Shown here: piece by piece, positions 11,392 to 23,877 of the stretch
Layout of the letters: each line of letters opens with the position of its first letter
How positions within the stretch are numbered: position 1 is the first letter of the stretch
From: Hyaloraphidium curvatum
Taxonomy: Eukaryota > Monoblepharomycota > Hyaloraphidiomycetes > Hyaloraphidiales > Hyaloraphidiaceae
Direction: 5' to 3'
Assembly (NCBI GenBank): GCA_025558095.1
Contig: JAIVFI010000035.1
Span: 186,001 to 250,000, forward strand
DNA: 64,000 bases
Position numbers and translations under genes: made by a program
The notes under the pieces: model-generated
What the model saw: the letters and a program-made list of their open reading frames with translations, nothing else
What the model was told of the DNA's origin: nothing
The model's database searches: none

Positions 11392-11563
11392 TCTGGAACG
11401 TCCCGTGACGTCGCTTTGCTCTACTGTATGTGCTGCAGCGTGCAGGCCGTCGTTGAGGACGTGCAGTTGTGTCGCGAAGAGGACTCGGATACACGCGTTG
11501 CGATCGTCTGATCGTCACCCATCCCCACAGTGTCTCCCGGAGACGCATCGAGGAAGCGCCGCG

Positions 11564-14123
11564 ATGGAAAGGCCCATTCCGCGCCTGCCTCCAGATGCGC
11601 TGCCGACACCGCCGCGCCGGAGGCTGCCTCCAGTCCTTCAGTACCCGCCCAACGCCGACGCGATATCGCAGCTTCCCGTTCACCCGGACCTGCTCGAGGA
11701 GCGCGCCAAAGCTACGTTCGCCATCCGCGATTTGACGCACGTTCTGCACGGTGGGGCGGACAACTTCGCCAAGTACGAACACTACAGGTGAGGGCCGTCG
11801 AGAGCTGGAGCCCCGAGTGTTTACACTCCTCGGCAGAGCGATCGTGGAGGAAGACCCGGTCCTGGAATCGATGAACAAGATCAGGTCGTACTTCCTCCCG
11901 CGGAAGGAGCACGTCTTCAACGGCTGGAGAAAGATCAAGCGGCTCAAGGAGCTCCGAATGCAGCATTCGTGGAGCCGTGCCGAGCTCGACATGGCCATCG
12001 CGGCGCTGAACGAGTCCTTGCCGATCAACCAATCGGACGGCATCTTCAAGGGGGCTATCGCGACGAACGGGTCGGACGAGCAGGTCAATGCTTGGTTCAA
12101 ACTCGCCGACAACTGGCAAACCTTGGGTTCCTATGGCCAAACTGGTGCGCGTCAATCTTTGACGGTGCTCCATGTCCACGCCTCACCGACCATCTGCTGC
12201 AGAGCTGGGCCACGGCAGCAACGTGAGCGCCTTGGAAACAACGGCAACGTACGATCCCGAAAGCCAGACCTTCGACTTGCATTCGCCAACGCTTACAAGC
12301 GCCAAGTTCTGGCCTGGAGGACTGGCACTCACGGGGACACATTCGGTGGTTTACGCACAGCTTGTCCTCCCCGGGAACAAGAAGATGGGCGTCAACCCGT
12401 TCTACGTGCAGTTGCGCGATCCCGACACCGGAGACTGGCTTCCGGGCATCAAGTCCATGGACCTGGGGCCCAAGATGGCATACGCGGCCCTCGATAATGG
12501 ATTCTGTTACTTCAGCCACGTCCAGATACCTCTCACGGCTCTGCTGTCGCGGGCGGTCACGCTTTCGCCTGACGGCGTTTTCACGCGGAACCCGGCCTAC
12601 GATTCGCGCAACCATTTTGCCACGATGCTGCTCACTCGAATTGCGATTGGGATGAGGTGAGCTTTTGGCCTTTTGGTCCCCGACTGCGCAGCTCACGAAG
12701 GTGCATGCAGCTACGGCATCTGCCTGGCTTCTGGCTGCACCATCGCGACTCGTTACACGTGCATTCGACGACAGTTCGGAAACGATAGCAAGGGGAAGGA
12801 GCTCAAGGTTCTTGATTATCCGTCCATGCGGATGCGGGTCCTTGTGCCGCTCGCAGCCAGTTTTGCGTTCCACTTCGCCGGCCAAGCCCTGTCTCGCCTT
12901 GCAGAGCCCTTGCGGAAGGGCGACTTCCGGATGCTGCAGGAGCTCCACGCCGCAAGCTCTTGCCTCAAGGTCTCAGGCTCGCTATACGCGACAGGTCTGC
13001 GCGGCGGGTACCTTCTCGATTTTTCTGACGTTTTAATGTCGTTTAGGCGGTCTCGAAGAGCTGCGCCGTGCGCAAGGGGGGCTCGGGTTCAGCTTGCTGA
13101 GCGGCATGCCGAGCTTTGTTGGGCAGTGAGTCTTTGTCGTCGCTGCATTGTCGTATGGGAATGTTTCCTGATATCGGGGTCTGCAGGATCGCCCGGCTCA
13201 ACACCGTTGAAGGCGACACCTACGTCCTCACGCAGCAAACGGCGCGATGGCTCCTCAAGCAGGCCGCGTCTCTTCTGAAGCCCCAGAAGCAGAAAGGGAC
13301 TGATGCAGATGCGAAGATCGAGCTTCCGATCACGGTGGATTACCTTGAACGCCTCAAGGTCGTCGACCACGAGAAATGCGCTGCGACTAGGCGCGAGGAT
13401 TTCCGCAAGCCCGAAGTCCAGCTGCATGCAGTGTCGCACTGGGCGCTGCGCTCTCTCAAGGACCTTTACGATGAAGTCGAGGTCAATGGGCGGCAACTCA
13501 CGGGTGCGTGGAGCACCTTTGGAGAATCGCGAGCTACTTCTCAACCATTTGCTGCAGACTCGCTCCTGCTTGTCGACCCGTGCGCGGTGTCGCACGGATA
13601 CGCACTCGTTTCTCGGTACTTTGATGCAGACGTGTCCGCGATGGAGTCGGATCCGAGCCATCCGTCGGCCGAATACGTCAAGTCTTCGCCATCGCTTCTC
13701 CCCATTTTCCGCAAGCTGCAATCGCTCTTCAACCTGAGCCTGCTCGTTGTGGCGGTCACCCCCCTCTCGCACATCATGGCCCCCGCCACGCTCTTGCTCG
13801 GGGATGGGTACCTCAACGGAGAGCAGCTCGGATGGATCAGGGCCGAGATCCGGAGCCTGCTCGACGAGATCAGGCCGTATGCCGTGTCCCTCGCCGATGC
13901 CTGGGCGATCAGCGACCGCCAGCTCGGCTCTCTGACTGGGCGGTACGATGGCCGTTGCTACGAGAACCTCGCGGATGTCTTGTCCAAGTACGAACCGCTC
14001 AACACGGACTCGGCGGAAGTGCGGAAGGTGTGGCTCGACACGATCGGATGGTGCCGCAAGGCGGGACTGGAATCGGTGCTGCAGGAGATCGAACGCGGGC
14101 GTAGACCGGGGTGGAAGCTGTGA
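11564..14123 (+). CDS. Acyl-CoA oxidase (peroxisomal beta-oxidation)
   Basis: Catalyses the first, H2O2-producing step of peroxisomal fatty-acid oxidation using FAD. Seven exons: 11564-11787, 11837-12144, 12203-12656, 12711-12994, 13047-13125, 13187-13503, 13558-14123; introns 49-61 nt; 743 aa. Motifs in order: GSYGQTELGHGSNVSALETT (FAD/substrate region), FDLHSPTLTSAKFWPGGL, DLGPKMAYAALDNG, RYTCIRRQF, the GLEELRRAQGG loop and TVEGDTYVLTQQTARWLLK, where the E of VEG is the expected catalytic base. The last intron is 54 nt with no stop codon, so its removal rests on family spacing. The protein ends in WKL, which is not a canonical PTS1; targeting by another signal or by complex partner is possible. 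Confidence 0.9.
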
Positions 14124-14216
14124 ACCCGGAAAGATCGATAGACCAAGTGAACCCGGCACCAGCAGAAACTTCCGGGACGCGTCACCATCCCAACCCGACG
14201 CGGCCCCTCAGTTGCC

Positions 14217-16264
14217 ATGGGCACTCGAAGAAGGGAAACGCGACCCCTTAAATTCCTTTCTCTGTTCTGTCTTTGCTTGGCGGTCATCTCGGCGCTTCTT
14301 GAGCTCGCGCTCGCGGACGAGAAACACAAGGATGGCGCCGTGGTCCACCTCGACGAGGCCGCATTCCAGAACGAGATTGCCAGCGGGACGAAGCTCATCT
14401 TCTGGGGGGCGACATGGTGTCCACATTGTGTCGCGTTGACGCCCACCTGGGGCCAGCTCACGACTCGCCTCGCGGACCTTGCGTCGCGCAACTTCCGGAT
14501 CTTCAAAGTGGAATGCACGGAAAACGAGCAGCTCTGCAAGAGCCAGAGGCTTGCCGGATATCCTAGCATTATTCTCTTCCACGATGGCAAACGAGTGGAC
14601 GATTATCACGGGTCTCGCGCCCTCGAGGACCTGGAGCGATATGCACGTTCGAAGGCCGATCAGTACGCCGTCGAGGCCCCCGAAGAAGGCGAAGTTGTTT
14701 CGACTGATGATGTACAAGAGACTGAGGACGTTGCGGAGAGCCCACGCGCGCCGGTGGAGGCCATTCGTGGGGACATCCAGCGGGTTTACTCCAACATCTA
14801 TCCGAGCGGTGGCGATGCCGCGGGCGACGGCAGTACAATCGTTCTAGACAGCCGGAACTTTGACGAAGTGGGTTTTGCTCGTCAGCCCGCTTTTCGGCTT
14901 GTAAATCAAGGCAACTGGCTTGCCAGCAAACGCTCCTCCAGCCCTCGTCACCGATCTTCGTCAAGTTCTACGCTCCGTGGTGTCAACACTGCCAAAAGCT
15001 GATGCCTACATGGGACAAGCTGGGTCAGAATCCCGACGTGAAGGGCAAGGTCCGAATCGGCAAGGTAGGCGCGGTCGATAACTCATTTTGGTGGCGTCGA
15101 TGACACGATTCTTGGAGGTGGACTGCACTTCTTCCAAGGAGCTGTGCAAGCGATTCGAAGTGAAGGGCTACCCTTCCTTGAAGCTTGTCCACGGGAACGA
15201 TACCATCGACTACAGGGGCCCACGATCGGCGGAATCCCTCGTCGCTTTCTGCCAGGCGCAACTGAAGTAAGAGACGTGCCGCCTTGCCGTGGCTATCTCT
15301 CACGCGTGCTCAGGCTTCCAGTGTTGGCGACGACTGCTTCGAGCTTGCACGAGGACACCAAAGACCAAGAGCTCGCTTTTGTTTTCCTCTACAGCGATCA
15401 CGATGGCGCCGCGGACCTGATGGTGGGTTGGGTTGGGCCGTTTTGCTGGTCTGCTGAAGCTCAAATCGTTGCCAGGCAAAATTCATTCGCGTCGCCAGGC
15501 GTTTCCACCACAAGGCCCCTTTCGTGGTGTCGTCCGATCCCGAGCTTTTGCGCGAGCTGGACCCATCGGCATCGGCCAAGGATCTTCCGCGGATCTATGT
15601 GATCCGCCTTTCCGACCACAAGAACCCGACGCGGTTCTGCCGGTCGCACGACCTCGAGGGCATACTGGAGTGGGTCGGCGAAAAGATGGAGCTGGGCGTG
15701 CAGGAGCTCAACGAGGGTACCGCTTCGACGCTCATGAGCGGGGAGAACGGGAAGCTCGTAGTGCTCGGCGTTTTGGATCCTGGGGTCCCGTCGGGCACGG
15801 CGTTGATCGGCGAGTTGAGAAAGGCGGCCGGGAAGGCGGCCAAGGAGCTGGCAGGGGAACCCCGCGTCGTCTTTGGCTATCTTGACGGAAAGCGCTTCAA
15901 GGACTACGCTTCCAAGCTCTACGGGTACCGCGGAGAACCGCGCGTCGTGGTTTCCGATCCTGCAGGGCAAAAGTACTACGATGTGGACGCCAAAGGGCAT
16001 GCGATCGCGCCGCACGCGGACGACATGATTGCTGCGGCGCGGGAGGCCAGGGCCGGGACGCTGCCGGTCCGGTATACCGACAACTGGGTGATCCGGACCT
16101 TCAAGGCCGTCAGCAAGGCGACCCAAGGGTTCGGCGAGTTCGTCACGGCGAGACCCTGGATCTTGGTCGCCTTTGTGCTCAGTGTGGCCGCGCTCGGCGT
16201 GTACCTGCTCTTCGTCTTCGACGACAGCGGTCACCACGCAAAAACGGGCGGGAAGGCGGAATGA
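14217..16264 (+). CDS. Membrane-anchored protein disulfide isomerase-like protein with two thioredoxin domains
   Basis: Five exons: 14217-14867, 14927-15064, 15118-15266, 15314-15422, 15476-16264; introns 47-59 nt; 611 aa. An N-terminal signal sequence (about residues 12-33) is followed by a first thioredoxin domain with WCPHC (about residue 67) and a second with APWCQHC (about 235), each with the cis-Pro region (GYPSIILF, GYPSLKLV). A C-terminal hydrophobic helix (PWILVAFVLSVAALGVYLLF) precedes a short cytosolic tail. The layout fits an ER type I membrane thiol oxidoreductase of the Eps1/TMX kind that forms or reshuffles disulfides in the lumen. There is no KDEL-type tail, consistent with retention by the membrane helix. 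The exact orthologue is not settled. Confidence 0.85.
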
Positions 16265-16388
16265 GAGGCAATGTACATGCGTGTTGATTGAGCCAGTTTA
16301 CAATGGACACCCGCCCGTGTACCCCTCGGTCGGCCGGATCAAGAGAGCATAAAGACCGCCGGCAAGAAGCCTACAAGGAGACCGGCCC

Positions 16389-19300
16389 TCAAAGGACCTC
16401 ATCCTCTATCTCCTCCTCCAGGCTGTTGTCGCTGGCGAGAGCGGGGCGCGGCCGGTAGGACTCTGCCACCAGCTCGTCCTCATCCTCGTAGGTGATGCTG
16501 GCCGTCGCCTTGAGGGGCCCGACCGCCGTCGGCTTGCCGCTGATGGATATGACCGCCGGATCGAGCTCCGAGTCCGAGTCGGGCTCCTCCTCGGTGCCGG
16601 ACCCGTTGTCCGCGCGCGCCGCCGCGCGGCCCGATGCGGCCGCAAACAGGGCGTCGTCGAAGAGCATGCGCTCCAGCTCCTTGTTCCCGACCTCGCGCCT
16701 GCCGTCCTCGACCACCGGCTCGATCTCCTCCCGCAGCAGCTCCGCATCCGAATCGGCGCCGTCCGAGTCGCTCGCGTAGTCGACCAGGGGGAGCGCGCGG
16801 ATGACCGGCCGCGCGGCGACCACGGGCACCGCAGCCTCCTTGCCCTGCAACTCCTCCGCCGACGGCGACCCGGCCTCCGAGTTGTCGTCCCGGCCCTCGG
16901 ACAGGATCGGCGTCACCTGCACCCAGTCCGACAGCCCGGGCGACATGCCGCCCTTGCCGGCGGCCGTCTTGTCCGAGTCGGGGAGCGAGCACCCGTCGTC
17001 GTTGGCCTGCTCGTGCGCGCGCGGCGCCGGCGCGGGGTCCGCGTGGCCGCGCTCGGAGCGCGCGTCCTCGGTCACGTCCGTGAGGCTCTCGGGGGTCCGG
17101 TACTGCTCCATCGCCACGTCGCCCTGGAATTCGGATTCGACAAGCGTCGCGTCCGTCTCCTTGCGGAAGACCACGACCTTGGACGCATCGCCCTGCGCCG
17201 CGGGGGTGTCGGCCTCCTGGGGCTGCTCCTCGGGAACGTCCACGAAGCGCGCTTCCTCCTCGGCCGAAGGGCTCCCGGGCCCGGCGTCGATCTCCATGGC
17301 GGCCAACCCGTCGTCCTGCTGCTGCTCCTGCGCAATCTCGACCGTCTCGTGCACCTCCTCGTGCTCGGGCGCGGGGGAGGATGCGCCGGCCGGCGCGGGC
17401 GAATGGATCTTGGGCAGCTCCGGCGACTTGATCCGCTTGGGCGACGGCTCCCGCGCCGGCGACGCGGCGCGCTTGCGCCCCTGCGCCTCCTTGTCCGCCT
17501 CCTCGGCCAGCGGCGCGGGAGCAGGCACCGGCGGCAGCGCTTCGTTGCGCGGCGGCGCCGCGTTCTCCGCCCCCGGCCCGGCATCCGACGGCCTCGGCCC
17601 CTTGCTCCGCCGCTTGTGCACCACCACCGCCGGGTGCTGCGCCGCCTTGGCCCTCTCGGCGCGGCGGATCGCGCGCGCGTCCGAGGGGTTGGCGGCCACC
17701 GCCGCGTCCGCCTCGGCCTCGCGCTCGCGTATCTCGTCGAGCGTGTCGGCCCGCCGGCGGGGCCGGTTGGGCTTCTTGTGCTCGTCCGAGAGCATTGCTT
17801 CGGGCGACGGGTCGGCGACGACGCTGGCGCTCATGACCACGATCGGCTCGGTCGGCACGGGGAGCGGGGCAGGGACCTCGAGCTTAGCCTCGACCGGCTG
17901 TACGTGCATCGCCTGCTGAGCCTGGGCCGCCGCATCCGGAGCAGCGGGCGGGATGACGACCGAAGCCTGCTTCTTGGGCCTGCCGGGTCCGCGCTTGACG
18001 AACGGGGCCACGAGCTGCTGCCCCTCGTCGTACTGCCTCGGTGCGTTCGGATCCAGGGGCACGGGCGCGAGCGGCGTCGTCGGGCGGGTCGCATCGGGCG
18101 TGGGGAGGGGGTTGGGCGTCGGGCCGGAGCTGCGCGTCGAGTAGCGCGAGGCGGCGGGAGGGGGCTTGTACTGCTGCGACTTTGGCGGGCGGCCCGGGCG
18201 ACGGGGTGCGGGGCGCGGCGCCTCGCCTGCTACTGCCGGCGCCGGTGCGGCGGCTGGTGCCGGCGCAACGGCCGCGGGCGGCTCCTGAGGCGAGACGAGC
18301 ACGGGGGAGGTGATCATGGGGGAGGCCACCATGGGGGATCCGACCATGGGCTGCACCGGGAGCACGGCTTCCGTCTTGAGGGTCGGCGGGGGCACAACAG
18401 CGGGTGGAGGAGCAGGGCGCGGGGGTGCGGATGCGGTGACGGGGATGCTCGGTTCCGTAGCGCGGCGCGGGCCGAGCGGGACGGGTGCTGCCGCCGGCGG
18501 CGCCGATGCGGGTCCGGCGGTGGGTGTGGGTGCCGAAACAGCCGATGCGGGCGCATCCGTGTCCCTGCGGCGCTGGGTGTTGATGACCGGGTGGCGGGGC
18601 TGCGACGGGGTCGCGAGCTCCTGCGCCGCCGCGGCGATCGGGGCGTGGGGAGACCGCAGCACCCTGCGCAGCGGCGGCGCGACCTCGCGCGGGGGCAGAG
18701 TCCTGGGTGCGACCGCGGATGCCGGGCCGCGAGGAATCGGGGCATGGTGCTGGGAGAGGTCGATGTGCATGCCGGCCGGCAGGGTGTGCCTGCGCTCCAC
18801 CGGGGCCCGCTGGGCCTGCGCCGGCGCCGCGGCCGGGGCCGAGACGGTGCTGCGCGGCGGCAGCTTCTCCGACGCCGCGGCCACCGGCTCGTCGGTGCGG
18901 ACCTTCCGCGGGATCGCCGGCCGCGGGGGCACGAAGGGCAGGATGGTGGCGAGCGACACGCCCGCGCACGGGCCGTCCTCGATGACGATGCCCTGGGTGT
19001 GGTTGTCGACCGCGACGTCCACGATGATGACGTCGCTCGGGATCTGCGGATCCGACAGGGCGAGGTTCCCGAGGTCGGGCGGGGGTTGGAGCCCGGTATC
19101 GGGGGATGCGGGCGGGCGCACGGCCGCGACCCTGGGGAAGGCCTGGGTGATTTCGTCGTCGAGCAGCGACTCGCCGAGCGCGGGATCGTCGCCGGGGAAC
19201 TCTGCGGGGGCGGGGCGGGGCGCATGAGCCGGGCCGGGTGCGCGGGGGACGGGGGGCCCGCACCGTCGAGGGTCCCGCACAGCTCCATCAGCGTGTCGGT

Positions 19301-19637
19301 GAACGAGGGCTCGTCCTCGGGCGACGGCAGGTCGTCTGCGGGGTCGGCTGCCGCGGGCGCGGCGTACAGACGGCGGCGGAAGGGCCAGCGGGGCCGCGAC
19401 GAGTGCAGCGGCGGCGCGGCCTTTGGCAGCAGCGGCGGGTCGTCCCAGGCGCTGGATGGACGGGGAGCGGGCGGGGCGGGGGCGTCAGCGGGCAGCGGGA
19501 GCGGGACACGGGCCGTCGCACCTCCACGAGCAGTTCGATGCGGCGTCGTCGAAGTCGTCCGCGTCCAGGTCGTCCCCGTCGGCGGGCTGCGCGCGCAGCG
19601 AGTGCGCCTGCAGATGCAGCGGCACGGGCCGCTTCAT
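16389..19637 (-). CDS. AT-hook protein of unknown function, acidic C-terminus
   Basis: Three exons on the minus strand: 19637-19522, 19451-19264 and 19201-16389, with introns of 70 and 62 nt; 1038 aa. The start at 19637 (MKRPVPLHLQAHSL) was chosen because joining the three frames gives a continu­ous acidic N-terminus; a shorter form from 19280 is the alternative. Two AT-hook cores are visible, RRPGRPPK and KRGPGRPKK, which bind the minor groove of AT-rich DNA. The remainder is Pro/Ala-rich and low-complexity, with a strongly acidic, Ser/Asp-rich C-terminal 200 residues (for example TYEDEDELVAE). It is probably a nuclear chromatin-associated factor; no enzymatic domain was recognised. Confidence 0.7.
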
Positions 19638-21403
19638 TGAGATGTCTGGCGGCAGCGGGCGGGCTGCGCGGCGGCCCGGATCTCTCTCTGCGGGGCCGCG
19701 CATTGTGCGCAGCGGGCGGCGCGGCGCGGCCGGCGGCGGCGGGGGCCGCGGCGGGCCCTCCGCGACTGCGGGGCGGAGAGCGTGCGGCGGGCGCGGGGAG
19801 GGCGGGCGCGTCAGCGGTGCGGGCGGCGGATGGGCGCGGGCGGTGCGCGGAGGGCGGCGGTGCGGCCGCCACGGGGCTCCGCAGGCGTCGGAGCCCCGCG
19901 CGCCGCCCGGCGGCGTCGCCATCCGGCGCCGGCAAGCGCCGCCCCGCAGTCCCGCGGCCGCCCGGTCCGGCACGGTGGCACTCACTCAGCGGATCCTCCG
20001 TCGTGGCCGTTTCCTCGCGGGCGACGGAGCACTGGCGGGCCCTCCCGGCCCGCGCGGCGAAGGCGGGCGGCGCGCTAAACGGCGGCGCGCCGGCTCCGCG
20101 CGTCCGCGGCGCGGGGGAGCGGGGGGGAGGGGGAAGGGGAAATGAGGTGCGTGCGTGTGGGGCAGACAGCCGAAGGACCCGTCTTTCGCACCAGCCTGAC
20201 TTCAGGCCAGCACGGCGGATGAAGCCCTCGGCACCTTGCCAGCGCACAGATCAGCCCCAAAATCCTCGCAGGCGAGATAACTCACCCTGATGGATGGTGC
20301 GGCTCCTGGGCCCGCTAAGCTGCCGCCGGATCTGGGCCCCTTCATGAGCCCGCGCCTGCGTCCCGAAGCGCCGCGGCCGGTGGGGCAGCTCAGCATGATC
20401 GCGCAGATTGCGCCACCACACTCCCAGAAGACCGGGAGGGCACCCTGATGCGTCTGATTGGGTGTCGTTGGTCGAGGGGGACAGTCGGCCGTGGCCGTCC
20501 CCTTCCACGTGCTTGGGAACCGCACGCCAAAACCTGCAAACGAGCGGCCCGGCCTCTCCGTCCGCGCGGCAAGTTCGCGCGCGCGCTTGGTTTGCGAAAA
20601 ACTCCGTCGGCCCCGGAAGAGAAGCTGATCTGCCACGAGACCGACGCGTCCCCCTTAGACTGGAAGGGGTAGGGGAGCATAGTAATGGTCGATCGATGCC
20701 CCCGTCAACGACCACGATCGGCTCTGGCAACGGACAAGCCCACCGTTTTGCGCTTCAGCCTCCCGGCTTTCCTTCCTGCGCCGCCTTTGACCGCGTCAGG
20801 GGACCGACGCCCCGGCCCCCGGCTCCGGGCCTTGCGGAGGCCTCCAAATCGCTGCCGGCTCCGCACACTGGCCCCTCATAGAATCAGTTTCAGGTCCATT
20901 TGGTCGGATAGAGGAGCAGGACCCGTGTGGTGGGCACGTCCCTCCCCCCTCCTCGGCAAGCCGGGCGTCTCAAAGCCCGAGACGCGCACGGCCCAGATCT
21001 CCCTCCCTGCCTTCCAAAGCCGGCCTGCAGCGGCTCTCTAATCCGGCGCCGATCGTCCCCACGGCGCGCCCCTGCCGGGCGTACCGGCGCGCGCGGTCTC
21101 AACGACGCGTCCGAGGTTCGCATGCGTCCGTACCCTCGCACCGCGCCGCGATCGGCATGCGGGCACATGGCTTTGGTCGCGAGAGACTACGGAGCGGATC
21201 CCGCGCATCGGAACGCGTCTGGTTGCCACGAGCGCGCGGGGAACGCGCAGCGAAATTTGACGTGCACCGGGCCGTGTTTACTTGCAAGTTCTTCCCCTCC
21301 AATCACACCAGATTTAGCATGCAATAGCCCACGGCCCCGAAGCAGGGCCGGCAATAATCTCATTAACCCCCTTTACACCGCATCCTGCCACCCCGGCGCC
21401 CCC
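19638..21403. other. GC-rich stretch without a convincing gene
   Basis: About 1.77 kb between the start of the AT-hook gene and the stop of the Sds3-like gene. Long frames are open on both strands, especially at 19.6-20.2 kb, but they are low-complexity Arg/Ala/Gly/Pro products expected from extreme GC content; none carries a recognisable motif or plausible intron structure. It must contain the AT-hook gene promoter and the Sds3-like gene 3' UTR. No tRNA-like box, repeat array or transposon end was seen. Confidence 0.4.
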
Positions 21404-23092
21404 TCACGCCGACGGCGGCCTCGGCGCCACGACCCTGATCGTCGTCCCCGGCTTCCCCTGCGCCGACGGCCCCTTGACGACGATGACCGGCCGCGCCGCC
21501 GAGGCGGGGGCGGCGATGGGGGCGGGAGCGGGGGGAACGGTCCGTTCGTTGGGTATGATGCGGGGGGAGGGGTCGGGCGCCGAGGCGGTTGGGAGGTCGG
21601 CGCGGGAGGCGGAGGGGATGGGGTCCGCGGGGGGCTTGGAGGTGTCGACGTGCAGGGGGCGGTTGGGTGGTGCTTCCGGGGGTGTCGTGGCGCGCGGGGC
21701 GGCGATCCCGTTGGGCTGCTGCGGCGCAGCGGGCTGCTGCACCACCGCGGGTTGCTGCTGCGCGGCAGACTGCTGCTGTGCAGAGGCCTGCGGCTGCCCG
21801 ACGGGGAACGACGGCGGTGGCCTGAAGTTCCTTGCGGGCTCCGACGGCGGCGACCCCTTTGGCCCCTGCCTTCGAGCCTGCTGCGCCCTCTTGGCGCTGG
21901 ACTGCCGCTCGTCCTCCTCCAGCAGCCTGATCGTCGCCAGCGGCGTCGACACGGGCTTGGGCTGCGGCGGCGGGCGCTCCTCGCCCCGGCGCCACCGTCC
22001 GCGCTTGCGCTCCCCCCCGTCCGCGCCGCGGCCCTGCTCCGCCCCGCGGCCGCGCTTGACCCCCTGCGCCGGCCCGTCCCGGGCGTTCTTGTCCCCGCGG
22101 TTGCGGAGCAGCCGCTCCTCCTTGTCCCGCCGGTTGATGTGCGCCGCGTCCGTGAACTTGTCCCGCGCCGAGCGCACCCGGCTCTCGGCCGAGTTCATCT
22201 TCTCCAGCATCCGCACCGAGTTGGGCGTCCCCGCATCGTCCAGGTAGGCCAGGTTGCCGCGCAGGCCGATGTCGTCGGGGTTGGCGAGCTCCGGGTCGGC
22301 ACCGAGGAACTCGCTCACGTCCGAGAGGCCGTCGGAATAGAGCGAGTCGTACCCGTCGTCCTCCTCCATCATGTGCACATCATCGCCGCCGTTCACGGCC
22401 GGGCGATCGGCCCCTCCGTCCGCGGCGGCGGATTGCGCCGAGGCCGGCGCGGCAGCCTCAGTAGCTGGGGCGCCCGAGGCACCAGTTTGCGTTCCCTCCG
22501 AGGGTCCTGCCGCCGCTTCCACTGCGGCAGCTTTTTCCGAGGGCGTGGCGGCCGCCCGTTCCCGCTTCTTCAGCTCCTTTCTGTACTCCCGTTCCAGGGC
22601 ATCCACGCGGTGCTCCAAGGAAGCCAAAACCACGGATTCCAGCTTGCTCGTCTCCTCCTGATTGCGAAACGGACCAAAATTATTAGAATATGGCCGTTCA
22701 AGGGCCACAGGCCCCGACTCGGGGGAGAATACCAACCCGCCACAGCTCCTTGGCCTCGTCGAGGTCCACCAGACAGCGCTTCTGTATCGTCGCGCAGTCC
22801 CGGATAAAGCGCTCCCGTGCGCTCCCTATTGCGGCGTTCATCCGCTTCTCCGCGGACTCGTAGTCCTCCTGGAGCTTGGGATGCAGATCTGGGGTCCAGA
22901 TTTGAGTCATCCGCGGCGAAAACGGGCAGGGACGCGGGCACGCCCCCGCCCGCGCCGGGGCCCACCGTTGGATATCAAATCGCGCTCGATCTTGAGCAGC
23001 TGCAGCTCCACGTCCTGCTCGTCGTCCTCGTCCGTGCCGAAAGCCTCGGGCGGGTCGATCGCCCCCGCGCCGGCCTCGACCGGCGCGTCCAT
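21404..23092 (-). CDS. Sds3-like coiled-coil protein (probable Rpd3/HDAC complex subunit)
   Basis: Exons 23092-22966, 22888-22737 and 22657-21404; introns 77 and 79 nt, the second with a TTCTAATAA branch-like site; 510 aa. The N-terminal coiled coil reads LQLLKIERDLISNDLHPKLQ, then a long charged helix and EETSKLESVVLASLEHRVDA. This matches the layout of the Sds3/BRMS1 domain: a heptad helix, a short H-P turn, then long helices. Sds3-family proteins scaffold the Sin3-Rpd3 histone deacetylase complex in the nucleus. The second half is acidic, then basic (KRGRG), then Gln/Pro/Ala-rich and probably disordered. The family call is by pattern, not strong motif, and another coiled-coil nuclear protein is possible. 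Confidence 0.5.
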
Positions 23093-23877
23093 GGCGGGAC
23101 CCGTGTGCCAGCTGGAGAGCGGCAGGGCGACTGCGGGCGGCGGAAGGGGAGGCACGGGGCGACGTTAGGAGTGTGAAGCCACGGCCGGGCCCGCCGCGCC
23201 AGGCACCGCAATCGACGGCCGGGGCAGTCCCCGCCGCTCCCCGGGCCGCGGGACCGCGCCAGCCGCGTGCCAAAATGGAGGACTTGCGCCCGGCGACGGC
23301 GGCTTGCACGATCATCCGGGTGTGCGCGCGCCCGCAGGGGGATGCGCCCGCGATTGGCCGGGAGCGCGCCCGCCGTCCCCCGCGACAATCGCGCGGCGGC
23401 CGCCGCCCGTACGGTCCATCAGGCGCCGCAAATGAATGCCCGGTTTTGCGGCGGCCCGGCGGCCATAAACGGCGGGTGCGTCTGGCGGCGCGCCGCGGCC
23501 CGTGAACCGCCCCCGCGCGGCACTCCCGTCGATCTGCCCCGGCCGGCCGCGGCGGCCCCGCGGCGCCCTTGCTGCGGCTTTTTCCCGGCGTCCGACGCGG
23601 TTGGCATGCTCACCCTGGGTCATAGAGGGGACGGGCACGGTGCTCAAGCGTGGTCAGAAATCACGCTGAGTGAGGTGGCGAACTGATCACGCACAAGCGA
23701 ACAAGTCAACAGCAGGGGGCGCCTGTGCTGCTAGCGGCTATTGAGAAGGAAGCCATCACTCCCTCCATTCGTGTGCTAGGAGCAATCGAGGACGCGCGGG
23801 CGGCCATTCAGCTCGAATCAAAGCGATCGCATCCCTCAATCCACGCGCTCGCAGAGTGCTTCCCAGAGCCTTGAGAA
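23093..23877. promoter_or_regulatory. Divergent promoter region between Sds3-like and DUF1294 genes
   Basis: 785 bp between two opposed start codons. The first 500 bp are very GC-rich and resemble a CpG-island-like promoter; the last 250 bp are less GC-rich. Frames here are arginine/alanine-rich shadows. No specific regulatory motif was recognised. Confidence 0.4.

Noticed and set aside
13187-14123. Uninterrupted reading of ACOX from 13187 to the stop (no last intron)
   Set aside because: The 18 extra residues do not fit acyl-CoA oxidase spacing before DSLLLVDPC, while GT-AG ends and size match an intron; kept as an uncertainty in the findings.
17013-19640. Very long open frame on the plus strand opposite the AT-hook gene
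   Set aside because: It is an Arg/Gly-rich mirror of the minus-strand coding sequence; the minus strand carries AT-hooks and spliceable exons, so this is a GC artefact.
19638-20730. Several 100-320 codon frames in the GC-rich gap
   Set aside because: All are Arg/Ala/Pro/Gly-rich on both strands with no motif or splice logic.
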